Shown here: positions 20,177 to 30,178 of the stretch, one piece after another
How the letters are laid out: every line of letters begins with the position of its first letter
Numbering within the stretch: position 1 is the stretch's first letter
Assembly: GCF_024679095.1 (NCBI RefSeq)
Contig: NC_066577.1
Location: forward strand, 1,084,351 to 1,148,350
Reading direction: 5' to 3'
Length of the DNA stretch: 64,000 bases
From: Eriocheir sinensis
Lineage: Eukaryota; Arthropoda; Malacostraca; Decapoda; Varunidae
Translations under genes and position numbers: made by a program
The notes under the pieces: generated by a model
The model's input: the letters and a program-made list of their open reading frames with translations, nothing else
The model's database searches: none
What the model was told of the DNA's origin: nothing

Positions 20177-21015
20177 CTCCCACCACAAGCCAAGAACTGA
20201 AGCTGTGCCCTTGGAACATCGCCGGACTGAAAGATAAGTTGCAGGATGCAAATATACTCTCATTTATTCTTGGATATGACATTGCTTGGATTCTGGAGGC
20301 TAAGAAATACTTTAATTTGAATGTACCTGGCTTTGATATTTACAAGAATGTGTCTCGAGCCGGCCAGCACAGAGGAGGAGTGGTGATGCTGGTGAAGAGC
20401 AGTCTCGGGATTGTGTTGTCAGTGGCCAAAACTGAAGTTGGGTGGCATATATATACCCCCGACGACTCGCCTCATTACCATCTTCCACAGTTTGGGGCTT
20501 TTGCCAGCCACACTTTAGAGGCTGGTAAAGTCATCGCGTTGGGCGACTTCAACGCGCGAGTGGGAACGCCAAGCATCATAGACGCCAGCGGCAACCTTTA
20601 CAAGTATCAAGGAATAAAGGATGACGTCGTCAACAGCCACGGGAGGACGCTGCTAAATGTGTGCAATAACAACGGCATGGTTATTACCGAAAGCGTACAA
20701 CGTAGGTATCAGAGATCGAGCTATGCCTTGTAAAAGGCGACTGTATTATTCATATAAAAGATATCAACGTGCACCAAGACATCCCAGGCTCCGACCACGC
20801 TCCACTCACTATTACATTGGCTACCGACGACTTAACAACAGTGGAGTTGTTGCAGAGAGCTTTTGCACTGGGACAATGGTACACGCCTGCACTACAACAC
20901 AAGCTATGCAAGATTGTAAGCTATAAGAACGTTGACGTTGAAAGTCTGGCTAACGCACTGCAGGAGATAACGCCCCCGGACTTGGTCGTGGGTGGCGAGG
21001 GTGTGGACATTGAGT
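20177..21015 (+). pseudogene. L1-like ORF2, APE endonuclease part
   Basis: It begins near 20200 with ELKLCPWNIAGLKDKL. DIAWILEAKKY (catalytic Glu) follows, then HRGGVVMLVKSS, IALGDFNARVGTPS and, after a frameshift near 20710, PGSDHAPLTI. These are the catalytic blocks of an APE-type nuclease that nicks target DNA. The linker end (LQEITPPDLVV) runs into a stop near 21015, close to the MITE. Confidence 0.8.
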
Positions 21016-21100
21016 GAGCCGTCGCGGAGGGTTCTCAGGCCATCATGGGCATCGCCGCCACCTTCACAAGACCACAGACATTCGTACCATTCACACTGTA

Positions 21101-21443
21101 CCGTTCACACTGTGCCGACTCGGGGCCACGACAACCCAACCACTTTTCCATTTGACAAGTTGGTTCCCACGCTCCAAGAAGGGTGGGGGTGGGGGTGGGG
21201 GGGGGGGAGATTTTATTGGGGTCTTGGTGTCTTGCCGCCTGTCTGGGACATTCGGCCAACTAGTTGCCAGTATGTCGTGCTAACCCTCACGACTCTAGAC
21301 TCCCGTCACGACGTCGGCGCAGCATTCGGCAAGTCTCAAGACCTCTTTCAAGACATGCCCGACACTTTCACATCAAAACCCAAGACCTCGTGTACCCTAG
21401 AGTCGTGGATAGTCGTGGCCCAGAGTCAGCACAGTGTGAACGG
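21101..21443. mobile_element. MITE inside the L1-like ORF2
   Basis: The terminal inverted repeat CCGTTCACACTGTG-C/T-GACTC-G/T-GGGCCACGAC is present at 21101 and, reverse complemented, up to 21443. Similar short words extend left to about 21090, so the true left end may lie slightly outside. GTTCACAC-type termini are reminiscent of PIF/Harbinger-like MITEs, but the flanks do not show a clear duplication. No transposase is present; a G-rich run lies at 21181-21210. Confidence 0.65.
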
Positions 21444-21449
21444 GGCTTA

Positions 21450-22629
21450 ATGCGCAACACGAGTGGGACGAGACAACCGCTGTGGAAACGTTTGTTGGAC
21501 ACCAAAGATAGCAGACTAATATGGAAATCCATAAACTGGAAAGGAGGGATTGGTGAAGGAAATGTAAAGCAGCTCAAAGATGAGCAGTTCATGGTGTATT
21601 TTGAAAACTTATTAAACCCCCCTAATGTGGAAAGAGTTGAAAATGATAATGATGAAAATGCACCTTACATACCATTGCTAGATGACCCGTTCACTTCTAA
21701 CGAGTTGAGCAAAGCGGTTGACAGTATGAACCTAAACAAAAGTTACATTGGTATATGCCCAGGCATTAGTAAACATCTTCCTGTGTCATGTTTTTTGTTT
21801 GTGTTAACAATATTCAACATGGTATTCACCCAATGTCGCTACCCTATGTCATGGTACGTATTATAATAAACTCATAGTGTTGTTTAAGTCAGGAAATTCT
21901 TTGATATGTAACAACTATAGAGGGATCAGTATTATGGAAACACTTGCCAAAATTTTTGACACAATGTTACTTAACAGATTGAAACTTTGGTGCATCATTG
22001 ATAAATGTCAAGCGGGAGCTCAGAAAAACAGAGACTGTACAGAACAAATACTGACTTTGAGACTCTTATGTTGTAGTGCCACGGCGACTAAGCCTGATGA
22101 GCGAGTCTCCCATAACTCACTCTACCAGGGGGGGTACCTCTTTGGCCGACTGGTTAAGGAGTGGCTCTCCCGTCTCGCTGGTCGCGGGTTCGATCCCCGG
22201 CGCCGGCAAAACCTTACCTTGTCTGGATTAATTTCTCGTGTGTTTCGTTATACGCGGCGGTCATGTTGGAGCATAGTAACGAGCAAATTCTGGCATTACA
22301 ATGTGACTATGCTTTATACAAAAGAGTAAAATTGTATGTCATGTTTCTGGACTTTGGTAAAGCTTATGATAGTCCCCCGGATTAGGTTGATCGAGCGTCT
22401 TAGAGATCCTGGCCCCTGGGTGTGGTAGAGTCATGCTAACGGCAATCAAGAACATTCTTAAGTCAGCAACTGTAGATGCGTCGATCGGAGTTCGTCAGGG
22501 GGCTCTTTCAAGCTGCTTACTATTTGTGCTGTACATTGATCAGATGGTACGAATGTTAAAAAGAGCTGTGCAGACGGACGGATTCTTAGGTAGTTTACAC
22601 ACGTTACTACTGATAGACGATGCTGTGAT
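21450..22629 (+). pseudogene. L1-like ORF2, reverse transcriptase part
   Basis: After the MITE the frame resumes with WKRLLDTKDSRLIWKSINWK, the linker preceding the RT. RT blocks are SGNSLICNNYRGISIMETLA, QAGAQKNRDCTEQILTLRLL, then after the SINE VMFLDFGKAYD (motif A), IGVRQGALSS, and LLLIDDAVIIAG as the catalytic loop. The first Asp pair is kept, but the usual A/M before DD reads I. Stops and frameshifts occur near 21865, 22385 and 22430. The frame is cut by a hAT-like element right after IAG. Confidence 0.8.
22077..22306 (+). mobile_element. tRNA-like SINE insertion
   Basis: The RT frame breaks after LRLLC and resumes at YALYKRVKLY; the DNA between is foreign. It contains a tRNA-like core with A-box-like TGGCCGACTGG (22143) and a B box GGTTCGATCCC (about 22187). 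The T-stem is imperfect (four of five pairs), and sequence precedes the tRNA-like part. It is therefore read as a SINE or tRNA pseudogene, not a functional tRNA. Confidence 0.6.
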
Positions 22630-23799
22630 CATAGCTGGGCGTTATCGCGATAAGTTATCGCGATACTTTATCGCTGATAACAAAATCGGATTATCGACCA
22701 TCCGCTACTTATTTAAATATATATCGGTATCTTCGTTACTTTTGTAACCAAACTAGCGATAATCGCTACTTTTTTCCGCCTCTCAGAAAAAAACGTTGTC
22801 TTCCTACTGCGCATGCGTGGCCCGGTGTTGTATGAAAAAACTTCGGGGTATGAAATATCTTCGGTGATGAGATTTCATGCTTAGATCATGAAAATTAAAA
22901 CACTAGGTTATTTTTTTTTTATGCTACTCAAAAATCAATATATCATAGAGAAAAATCATTTAACTTTACCCCCAAAATGATTATTCACTGACCAAATTTG
23001 ATATTCCATATTCGTTTGTGACCATGCCATGATACTGAAGGCACCTGGTGTTGTGTTATTTGGTGTCCCATCGTCAAAAGCTGGCGCTTTTGTTTACAAA
23101 CACTGGTCTCTCGTGAACTGCGCATGCTCAAACCATTAAGTGTAGACCTGTTCAGTCTCACAATGCTTTTTTAACACATTAAGAGTTGCTGGAAAGCTGA
23201 ATCAAACATACAGTACCACCATCCTCGCTGTTTCTAGAACGATGTACACTCTGTACATATAAATACAACTCGTACAGAGTGTCGTTCTAAAAACAGCGAG
23301 GATGGTGGTAGTGGTACTATATGTCTGATTCAGCCTTCCAGCAACTCTTAATTACGGTTTAAAAGCTTTGTGAGACTGTACAGCTCTACGCTTGCTGGTC
23401 TGAGCATGCACCGTTCACGAGAGACCAGTGTTTGTAAACAATTTTTGACGGTGGGGACGCCAAATAACACAACACCGATTCAGGCATTTTTAGTATTACC
23501 GTCCATATGTACGTGTCAACGTGTGGTTTTAAGGTTTTGTAAGTTTCCTAAAATACAGATAATGAAAATTTAAATTCATCAGTGTTGTTCTATCTGAAAT
23601 ATCAATATAGTACCGTTTTCGCCTATCGGACTTATCGCTAGCTAGTATCGGAATTGTGGATTTATATCGGGTATCGGTTATCGGTTATCGCCTATATTTG
23701 TGTCTCTAGTTAACGAATATCGGTTATCGCCGTTAAAGTTTTTCATTATCAGATATCGGTTATCGGGAATAAGGTTTTCTGTTGTCGTGCCCAGCTATG
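22630..23799. mobile_element. hAT-like foldback element with 8-bp target duplication
   Basis: The termini are CATAGCTGGGC at 22630 and its exact reverse complement ending at 23799. Direct repeats GCTGTGAT flank it at 22622-22629 and 23800-23807. Subterminal regions on both sides are packed with TATCG/CGATA words, a usual feature of CTGGGC-type hAT MITEs. The middle is a large palindrome. No transposase gene is present. It splits the L1-like RT frame immediately after the catalytic loop. Confidence 0.88.
23048..23478. repeat. Large imperfect palindrome, arms about 210 bp
   Basis: The left arm starts GTGTTGTGTTATTTGG. It includes TTTACAAACACTGGTCTCTC, AGAGTTGCTGGAAAGCTGAA and CACCATCCTCGCTGTTT. 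The right arm repeats these in reverse order and complement, ending CCAAATAACACAACAC. The centre is near 23258-23265. Confidence 0.9.
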
Positions 23800-23807
23800 G
23801 CTGTGAT

Positions 23808-24807
23808 ACTGGCTATCAGTCGTGAGAAACTTAGTTATATGTAACTTTTGTAGAGAGAGTGGAATGGTAATTAATGAAAACAAGACGAAGTTTTTTGTTA
23901 TTAATGGAAAAGACCATGATATACACTGTTTGTAGAGTGAGGAAGTGAGCGTGAACTATGCCTCTCAGTACCTGTACCTTGGGGCATGGTTCACTGATTC
24001 CGCCAAGACGGCCGATGCCTTGAAGCTACATGTACCAGCGAGTGAAGCAGTATAGTAAATAAATTCTCTATTTTTTGTGTTAGTAACACGCAGATGCCTT
24101 TTGTTTATAAGAGAACGGTGTTTGATGCAGCAGTAATGAGTTCATTACTGTGTAGCTCGGAGTCGTGGATCACAGAGAAAACAAAAGGACTGGAAAAACA
24201 ACATAATAAGTTAGTGAGATGCTTGCTTGGTGTGCGGAAAAATACCAGCATGAATCTATGCTTGATAGAAGCAGGTAATCCTCCAGTGCAACACCTTATT
24301 GAAAAGAAAAGACTTAACTTCATTAAAAGGAAGCAGGCACACATTGACAAGGACGAACCCTATCACTTCGTTTACAATCTTTGTAGGGAAGCGAATACAC
24401 CTGGTTTCAAATTCATTGAAAGGCCAGCTGTTTGGGAAAGGGATATAGATCCGTTAAATGATGTTGTGAAGTATGTGCAGGAAAAAAACGGATACTTCAA
24501 CAAAGTTCACAACATATATCTCGACCCTGAACCAATCCATGACAGTGCAAGAAATGTATCGAACCGGTACATATATCCCAGACTACAAACGCGAATCATT
24601 TACCAGACTCAGACTAATGTCTCACAATCTTAGAATTGAGGTAGGGAGGTGGAGTCGCACACCTGCTGACCAACGCGTGTGTCAATGCGACGGGGAACAA
24701 GTTCAGACAGAACAACATGTCTTGATAGTTTGTCCACTGTTTGCTCACTGCGGCGCAAGGTTCACCATGTTGGCCTTTACGAACCTGAGTGACCATGAAG
24801 ACACATA
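23808..24807 (+). pseudogene. L1-like ORF2, C-terminal part
   Basis: After the hAT element the frame continues with YASQYLYLGAWFTDS and, from 24094, a 179-residue stretch (VFDAAVMSSLLCSSESWI, EKQHNKLVRCLLGVRKNTSM). A further frame ends with RVCQCDGEQVQTEQHVLIVC, a Cys/His cluster like the C-terminal zinc-finger-like motif of L1-group ORF2 proteins. Frameshifts occur near 24060 and 24620. Stop near 24807. Confidence 0.78.
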
Positions 24808-24870
24808 ATTTATGTCAGTGAATTATGTGGTTATGTTCATGAAGTGCTCAACATTTTTAATTAGATTATA

Positions 24871-26041
24871 TGTGTTACCCTCTAATGGACATGTTTCCGG
24901 TTGTGGGAAGAGCCTAGAAATGCATTGTGCCACGTACCAATGATAACGTAGTGCACATATTACGTCCTATAAATCGCTAGTTGACTGGATATTGGAGAGA
25001 TATTTCAAATTCTTCTCATCTCACGGGGAGAAGCCACCATTAGCTCGTGACGTCATCAGGCTGAAGCTGAGTACAGCAGGCGACAGTACCAGTGTTGTGT
25101 CCATTGTTTTTATTAGCTATGGCCACTCCAACTCCAAACTGCGCCCAACATGTATGTTATAGGTGCTTACAGAACACCTTAAGAGTATTGGAAATGTTAT
25201 ATTATTAAAATGGGAGTGAAATCAACCGATTCGCTCTGCAGAAAATAGTTGAGTTCACGATTAAAAGTTAGTCCGAGGGGGAAATAAAGAGGATAATCAA
25301 GGTTGAATTTATATTAGTATTATGGAAACTTACCTAGCCTAACCTAGAGAAAACAATGGCTCTGGAACGTCAGAGAGAGAGAGAGAATCAACGCCTGAAG
25401 ATGAATAAGAAGAAAACGAATGCAGACCAATATTTTATAATCAGAGGACGTGACAGTAGAGAGAATAGTTGAGTTCACAATGAAAAGTTAGTCCGAGGGG
25501 AAACTAAAGAAAATTATTGCAGGATTCACTAGCACAGACAGAAATATCTTACGTGGAGTACTTTTGTCCGTATATATATACTCTTGCACATTGGCACGAA
25601 TCACCAACAACTGCGGGCTACGTCTCCAGGCATTGTTAGCCACTAGAAACATACACCACAACACGAAATCTCGGAGTAACACAAAGTTGGCAGCCTGCTG
25701 ACTGCATCGTGACGTCACGACCAATCAGCACCCGTTTCCAGGTCACGTGATTTTTCCTCAGCTTCAATCCATATTTTATACCACATTTACTATTTTACAT
25801 AAAGAAAAAATAGTACCATTGCTGAATTTAGGGCCTATTTTATCCATACAGACAGAATTTGAAATAAATATGTTGACCGGAAACATGTCTATTGCAGAGA
25901 AAGATATTTTAGTTTATTCTTTGGACAAATAATAGATAATACATTGTTGTTTGTATTAAAATAATTGTGTGTTTATTTTTTTCGTTCTATTGTACTTCGA
26001 ATATCAGATCACATTTGTAAGTATTTGTCAATAAACTAACT
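24871..26041. other. AT-rich stretch with direct repeats and a LINE-type tail
   Basis: TAGTTGAGTTCACGATTAAA followed by AGTTAGTCCGAGGGG near 25245-25290 recurs near 25467-25505. Positions 25980-26041 end in GTCAATAAACTAACTAACTA, a (TAAC)n tail typical of a LINE 3' end, possibly of the L1-like element or another copy. A 61-residue frame at 25747-25932 has no recognised domain. Confidence 0.45.
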
Positions 26042-26697
26042 AACTAACTAACTACCTAGTTGTATTTACCTAGTTGTAATTTTACAGGGCCTGGGCTTAC
26101 GCTCGTGTGGTGCCGTCCCCATATCTGTGCTTGTCCAGTTTTTCCGTAAAGTTGTGCACACTCTTCGCCGATATTACATCCTCACTTATTCTGTTCCAAA
26201 CCTCTTTGTTTCTTTGCGGGAAGCTATATTTTTTTTATATCTCTCAAGCATCTTCCTTTTCTCAATTTTTTATTGTGTCCTCGTGTGTTGCTGGTGTTTC
26301 TTCCTTCTCTTAATAGCAACTCCTCTTTATCTACTTCCTCCAATTTATCCCACAATTTATAAATTAGTATTAGGTCTCCCCTTTCTCTTCTTTGTTCCGA
26401 TGTTGGCAGTTTCATTTCCTTTAACCTTTTTTCATATGACAATCCCTCCAGTTTTAGAACCATCTTCGTTGCCATCCTTTGCATTCTTTCTATTTTTTCA
26501 CGTGTTTCTTCTTATGGGGAGACCACACAGTTTCCGCATATTCCATCTTTGGTCTAATCAAAGTGGTAATCATCTTTTTCATCATATCTTTATCCATGTA
26601 GTGAAATGCTATTCCTATATTTCTTACCATTCTATACGTACCTCCGAATATCCTATTTACATGACTCTCTGACTGTTGATTATCTTGTATTATCACT
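26042..26697 (-). pseudogene. CR1 element 3, C-terminal region and 3' end
   Basis: The frame 26490-26696 shows TLIRPKMEYAETVWSPHKKK, and 26224-26484 shows MQRMATKMVLKLEGLSYEKR, the usual region after a CR1 RT. They are interrupted by one frameshift near 26487. The 3' UTR is short and ends with the ACAACTAGGTAAAT repeats. Confidence 0.82.
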
Positions 26698-28416
26698 ACT
26701 GGCTATACTACTATATACTGGCTGGCGAAAAGCAGAAACAAGGCTACAAAAGATATTCAACACATAAAGCAAATACTAGATGCGGAAGGGCGTGTACTGA
26801 GTAAAGAGGAAGAGGTGCGTGAAAGGTGGAAGGAGTATTTTTCAGGACTGCTGAACGAGGAGAACCACCGTGAATATTTTGAAGATGGAGTTCCATGTGA
26901 GGGACCAACGAGGCCAATTGAGAGAGTGGAAGTGGAGAAGGCCCTGAAGAAAATGAAGAGGAACAAGGCAGTTGGCCCGGATAACATCCCCGTGGAGGCA
27001 TGGTTGGCTTTGGGAAGGGAAGGAGTAGATATTTTGTGGATACTAATGAGGAAAATTGAAGACCAGCAAGTTATACCGGAGGAGTGGCGAGAAAGTGTAA
27101 TGGTTCCAATCTTCAAGGAGAAAGGGAATGTGCAAGATTGTGCAAACTATCGTGGAATAAAGCTTCTGTCCCACACAATGAAGATATGGGAAAGGATTAT
27201 GGATGCAAGATTGAGACAGGTGGTGGAGATAGCAAGGGGCCAGTTCGGATTTATGCCTAAAAAGGGAACGACTAGTGCAATTTTTGTGCTAAGACAGATG
27301 ATGGAAAAATATAGAGAGAAGCAGAGGGAGATACACGCAATATTCATTGACCTGGAAAAAGCTTATGATCGAATTCCGAGGCAGGAAATATGGAGATGCT
27401 TGAGGAAGAAGATGGTACCAGAGAGTTATATAAAACAAATTATGGAGATGTACAGAAATGTGAAAACGAGGGTTAAAACTGCAGCAGGCATGACTGAGAG
27501 TTTTGATGTGAGGGTTGGGCTACACCAAGGTTCAGCCCTCAGCCCTTTTCTCTTTAATATAGTATTTGATGTGTTGACGGAGGGCGTAAGAAGAGGAGTG
27601 CCATGGGACATTATGTATGCGGATGATGTTGTGTTGGTTGGTGAATCAAAACAAGAAGTGGAGGAAAGGATGGAGGAGTGGCGTATAGCATTGGAGAGGC
27701 GGGGAATGCGTATAAGCAGAAGACGGAATATATGGTGATGACAGACCAGGATCAAGGCAGGAACAGGGACATGAGGAGCATAACATTAGATGGCCAGTCT
27801 CTGAATAGCGTGAGGGACTTCAGATATCTAGGTTCAACGGTTGCGGCAGATGGAAATGAAGAGGCGGAAGTTACAAGAAGGATACAGGCGGGATGGAATA
27901 ATTGGCGTGATATGTCAGGAGTCCTCTGTGACAAGCGAATGCCAATGAAATTAAAAGGGAAAGTGTATAGAAAAGTGGTGAGACCAGCTATGACATATGG
28001 CCTAGAAACTGTGCCAATGAAGAAGAGTAGTGAAAGAAAATTGGAAGTGGCAGAAATGAAAATGCTGAGATGGATGAGTGGAGTGACAAGAAAGGACAGG
28101 ATCAAGAATGAAGTCATAAGAGGTACAGTTTAGGTAACAAGTGTGGGTAAGAAGGTGCAGGAAGCGAGACTGAGATGGTTTGGTCATGTCATGAGGAGAA
28201 AGGAAGGGAGTTGTGAAAGGCAGATAATGGACATGGAAGTGGGTGGCAGAAGGAGGAGAGGAAGACCCAAGACGAGATGGAAGGACTGTATTGTGGCGGA
28301 CGGCAGGGAGAAGAACTTGGACCTTGAAGTGCCGGAGGACAGGGCTAGATGGAGGAGACTCATCAAAAACAGCGACCCCGTATATAAACTGGATAATAAC
28401 GCTGCGGAAGAAGAAG
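26698..28416 (+). mobile_element. RTE-like retrotransposon, 5' truncated, nearly intact RT
   Basis: It is inserted in CR1 element 3 on the opposite strand. The flanks carry ATCACT at 26692-26697 and 28417-28422, and the CR1 frame (ERDLGVI, then IIQDNQQSES) continues across once the insert is removed. The 3' end is a short GAAGAAGAAG tail, typical of RTE elements. Confidence 0.87.
26740..28407 (+). pseudogene. RTE reverse transcriptase and C-terminal region
   Basis: The 307-residue frame at 26815-27738 carries the core: NKAVGPDNIPVEAW at 50-63, ANYRGIKLLS at 110-119, IFIDLEKAYDRIP (motif A) at 176-188, LHQGSALSPFLFN at 236-248 and the catalytic YADD at 268-271. A frameshift near 27722 moves the reading to 27678-28133 (DFRYLGSTVAADGNEEAEV). 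An in-frame TAG at 28131-28133 is followed by a coherent tail (VQEARLRWFGHVMRRKEGS, GRPKTRWKDCI) typical of RTE elements. Only these two lesions are visible, so this insert is younger than its host. Confidence 0.88.
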
Positions 28417-28422
28417 ATCACT

Positions 28423-29790
28423 CCCAGATCTCTCTCTTCTTGAACTTTTAATATTTCTCTATCTCCCATTCAATATGTCTATTTTGGTCTCCCTTCACTT
28501 TCCCATTTCTATTACGTGACATTTATTCACATTAAAATCCATCTCCCATTTCTAACTCCAATCCCAAATCTTATTTAGGTCCTCTTGCAGAATTTCACAG
28601 TCTTTACTATTTCTCAGCAATTTCGCATCGTCTGCAAACAAAATCATGTAACGATTTTCTTTCTCCGGCATATCATTTATATATACTAGGAAAAGTATTG
28701 CTGCCAGTACCGATCCTTGAGGCATCCCACTATCTACATTTCTCCATTCCGAATTCATGTCCTTTACCACTGTTCTCATTTCTCTTCCTCTTAAGTAACT
28801 TTCCAACCAGTTCTTCATTTTCCCTTTCAATCCTCCTCTATTTTCTAGCTTCCATAATAGTCCTGTATGTGGAACTTTGTCGAAGCCTTCTTCAAGTCCA
28901 AATACCCGCAGTCTACCCATCCATCCTTCTTCTGTGCTATGTCCGCCATTCCCGAGTAAAAGCTCAATAAGTTTGTTACACATGAACGCCCTTGTCTAAA
29001 GCCATACTGTTTTTTTCTGTAATTATATTGTGTTCTAGAAATTTTGTCCATTGTTTCTTTATCACTTTTTTACATATTTTACAAACTATACTGGTCAGTG
29101 ATACTTGTCTATAGTTTAGAGGCTCTTCCTTTTTCACGCTTTTATATATAGGGACCACCTCACCCCTTCGCCAATCCTTAGGTACTTTACCAGTTGATAT
29201 TGACCACTTATGATGTCATATAATGGTCCAACCAGCTGATTTCTGCATTCTTTCAAAATAAAACCTGAAACTCCATCCGGCCTATTGCTTTCCTCTCTTC
29301 CAGCTCCTCCTTTATATATCTCCTCTTTAGTTACTATGACTTCATCCATTTGAACATTTATCTCATCATCTTGTGGTTCATTAAACTGTGATTATTTTGT
29401 AAAAACTTGTTGAAACCTCTTGTTTAGCAGCTCAGTCATGTCTTTAGGATCTTCAATTAGATCTTATTTCCATTTTTCAGTCTTTCTATTTTTTCCTTTA
29501 TTTTTTTTTCCATTTATAAATCTATAGAACAATTTAGGTTCCTCCTTACACTTTTCAATAATATCCTTTTCGTAACCTTTCTCTTCTTCCCTCCTTATTT
29601 ACACATATTCATTTCTTGCTATCTTATAGTCTTCTTTATTCCTTTGGTTCTTATTTCTTTTCAATCTTTTCCACGCTTTGTCTGTCCCTTTTTTCCTTTG
29701 CACCTGCACATCTTGCATTAAACCAATCTTGCTTTCCTCTTTCTATTGGTTTATATAATGGGACATATTTTTTGACTCCTGTGTTATATT
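28423..29790 (-). pseudogene. CR1 element 3, linker and reverse transcriptase
   Basis: From high to low coordinates: RDRQSVEKIEKK linker, EIYKGGAGREESNRPDGVSG, YRQVSLTSIVCKI, GFRQGRSCVTNLLSFYS, then the 143-residue frame 28552-28983 with GFDKVPHTGLLWKLENRG (motif A broken by a frameshift just before), DSGMPQGSVLAAILFLVYIN and LFADDAKLL as the catalytic loop. Multiple frameshifts occur near 28900, 29040 and 29150. Confidence 0.82.
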
Positions 29791-30178
29791 GGGGAGGCAG
29801 TGGGTGAACGGATAGCGAGACGGCCCCGCGTTCAAGAGGACGCGAGTTCAATCCCCGCCCGGTGCCACCAAGCGGGGATTTTTCAGCCGCCGCCGAGTGG
29901 CTTAAAATTACCCACATGCTGTCCAGAAGACCACCTATCAACCCGGACTCTAGATTCTAGGATTAAAGATGAGCTCCGGGAGGGCAGCATGAGCCAACGC
30001 AAGATGGCCCCACTATAAACACTCGCCTGCGCCAGAACGGGCTGGGCCGACCATCAGGCCCCACCGGGAAGAAGCCTTGGACCGACCATCAGGAATCCAG
30101 GATCCACCGGGAAGAAGCCTACCAGCGCAATAGGCCAAGACATAAAAAATAAAAAAATAAATAAATAAAAAAAAAAAA
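29791..30178 (+). mobile_element. Full-length tRNA-derived SINE
   Basis: The head contains A-box-like GTGGGTGAACGG (about 29802) and B-box-like GAGTTCAATCCC (about 29846). The family body follows (ACCCACATGCTGTCCAGAAG, CTAGATTCTAGGATTAAAGA, the ACGGGCTGGGCCGACCATCA block) and an (AAATA)n/poly(A) tail. It interrupts the CR1 frame between YNTGVKKYV and QEKYDIFAEA. No clear target duplication was found. Confidence 0.85.

Larger units (their letters stand above)
19340..24870 (+). mobile_element. L1-like non-LTR retrotransposon with three nested insertions
   Basis: The order is a short 5' UTR, an intact ORF1 (19445-20176), and an ORF2 with endonuclease, RT and a C-terminal Cys/His motif ending near 24807. 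ORF2 is interrupted by a MITE (about 21101-21443), a SINE (about 22077-22306) and a hAT-like element (22630-23799). Outer ends are estimated; no target duplication was recognised. Confidence 0.82.

Noticed and set aside
22090..22115. CTGATGAG, a hammerhead-ribozyme-like core
   Set aside because: No GAAA partner, no paired helix I or III and no cleavage triplet in the right place.
22127..22210. Possible functional tRNA gene
   Set aside because: A and B boxes are clear but the T-stem is imperfect, the acceptor ends do not pair, and it sits inside a foreign insert in an RT frame; a SINE head or pseudogene fits better.
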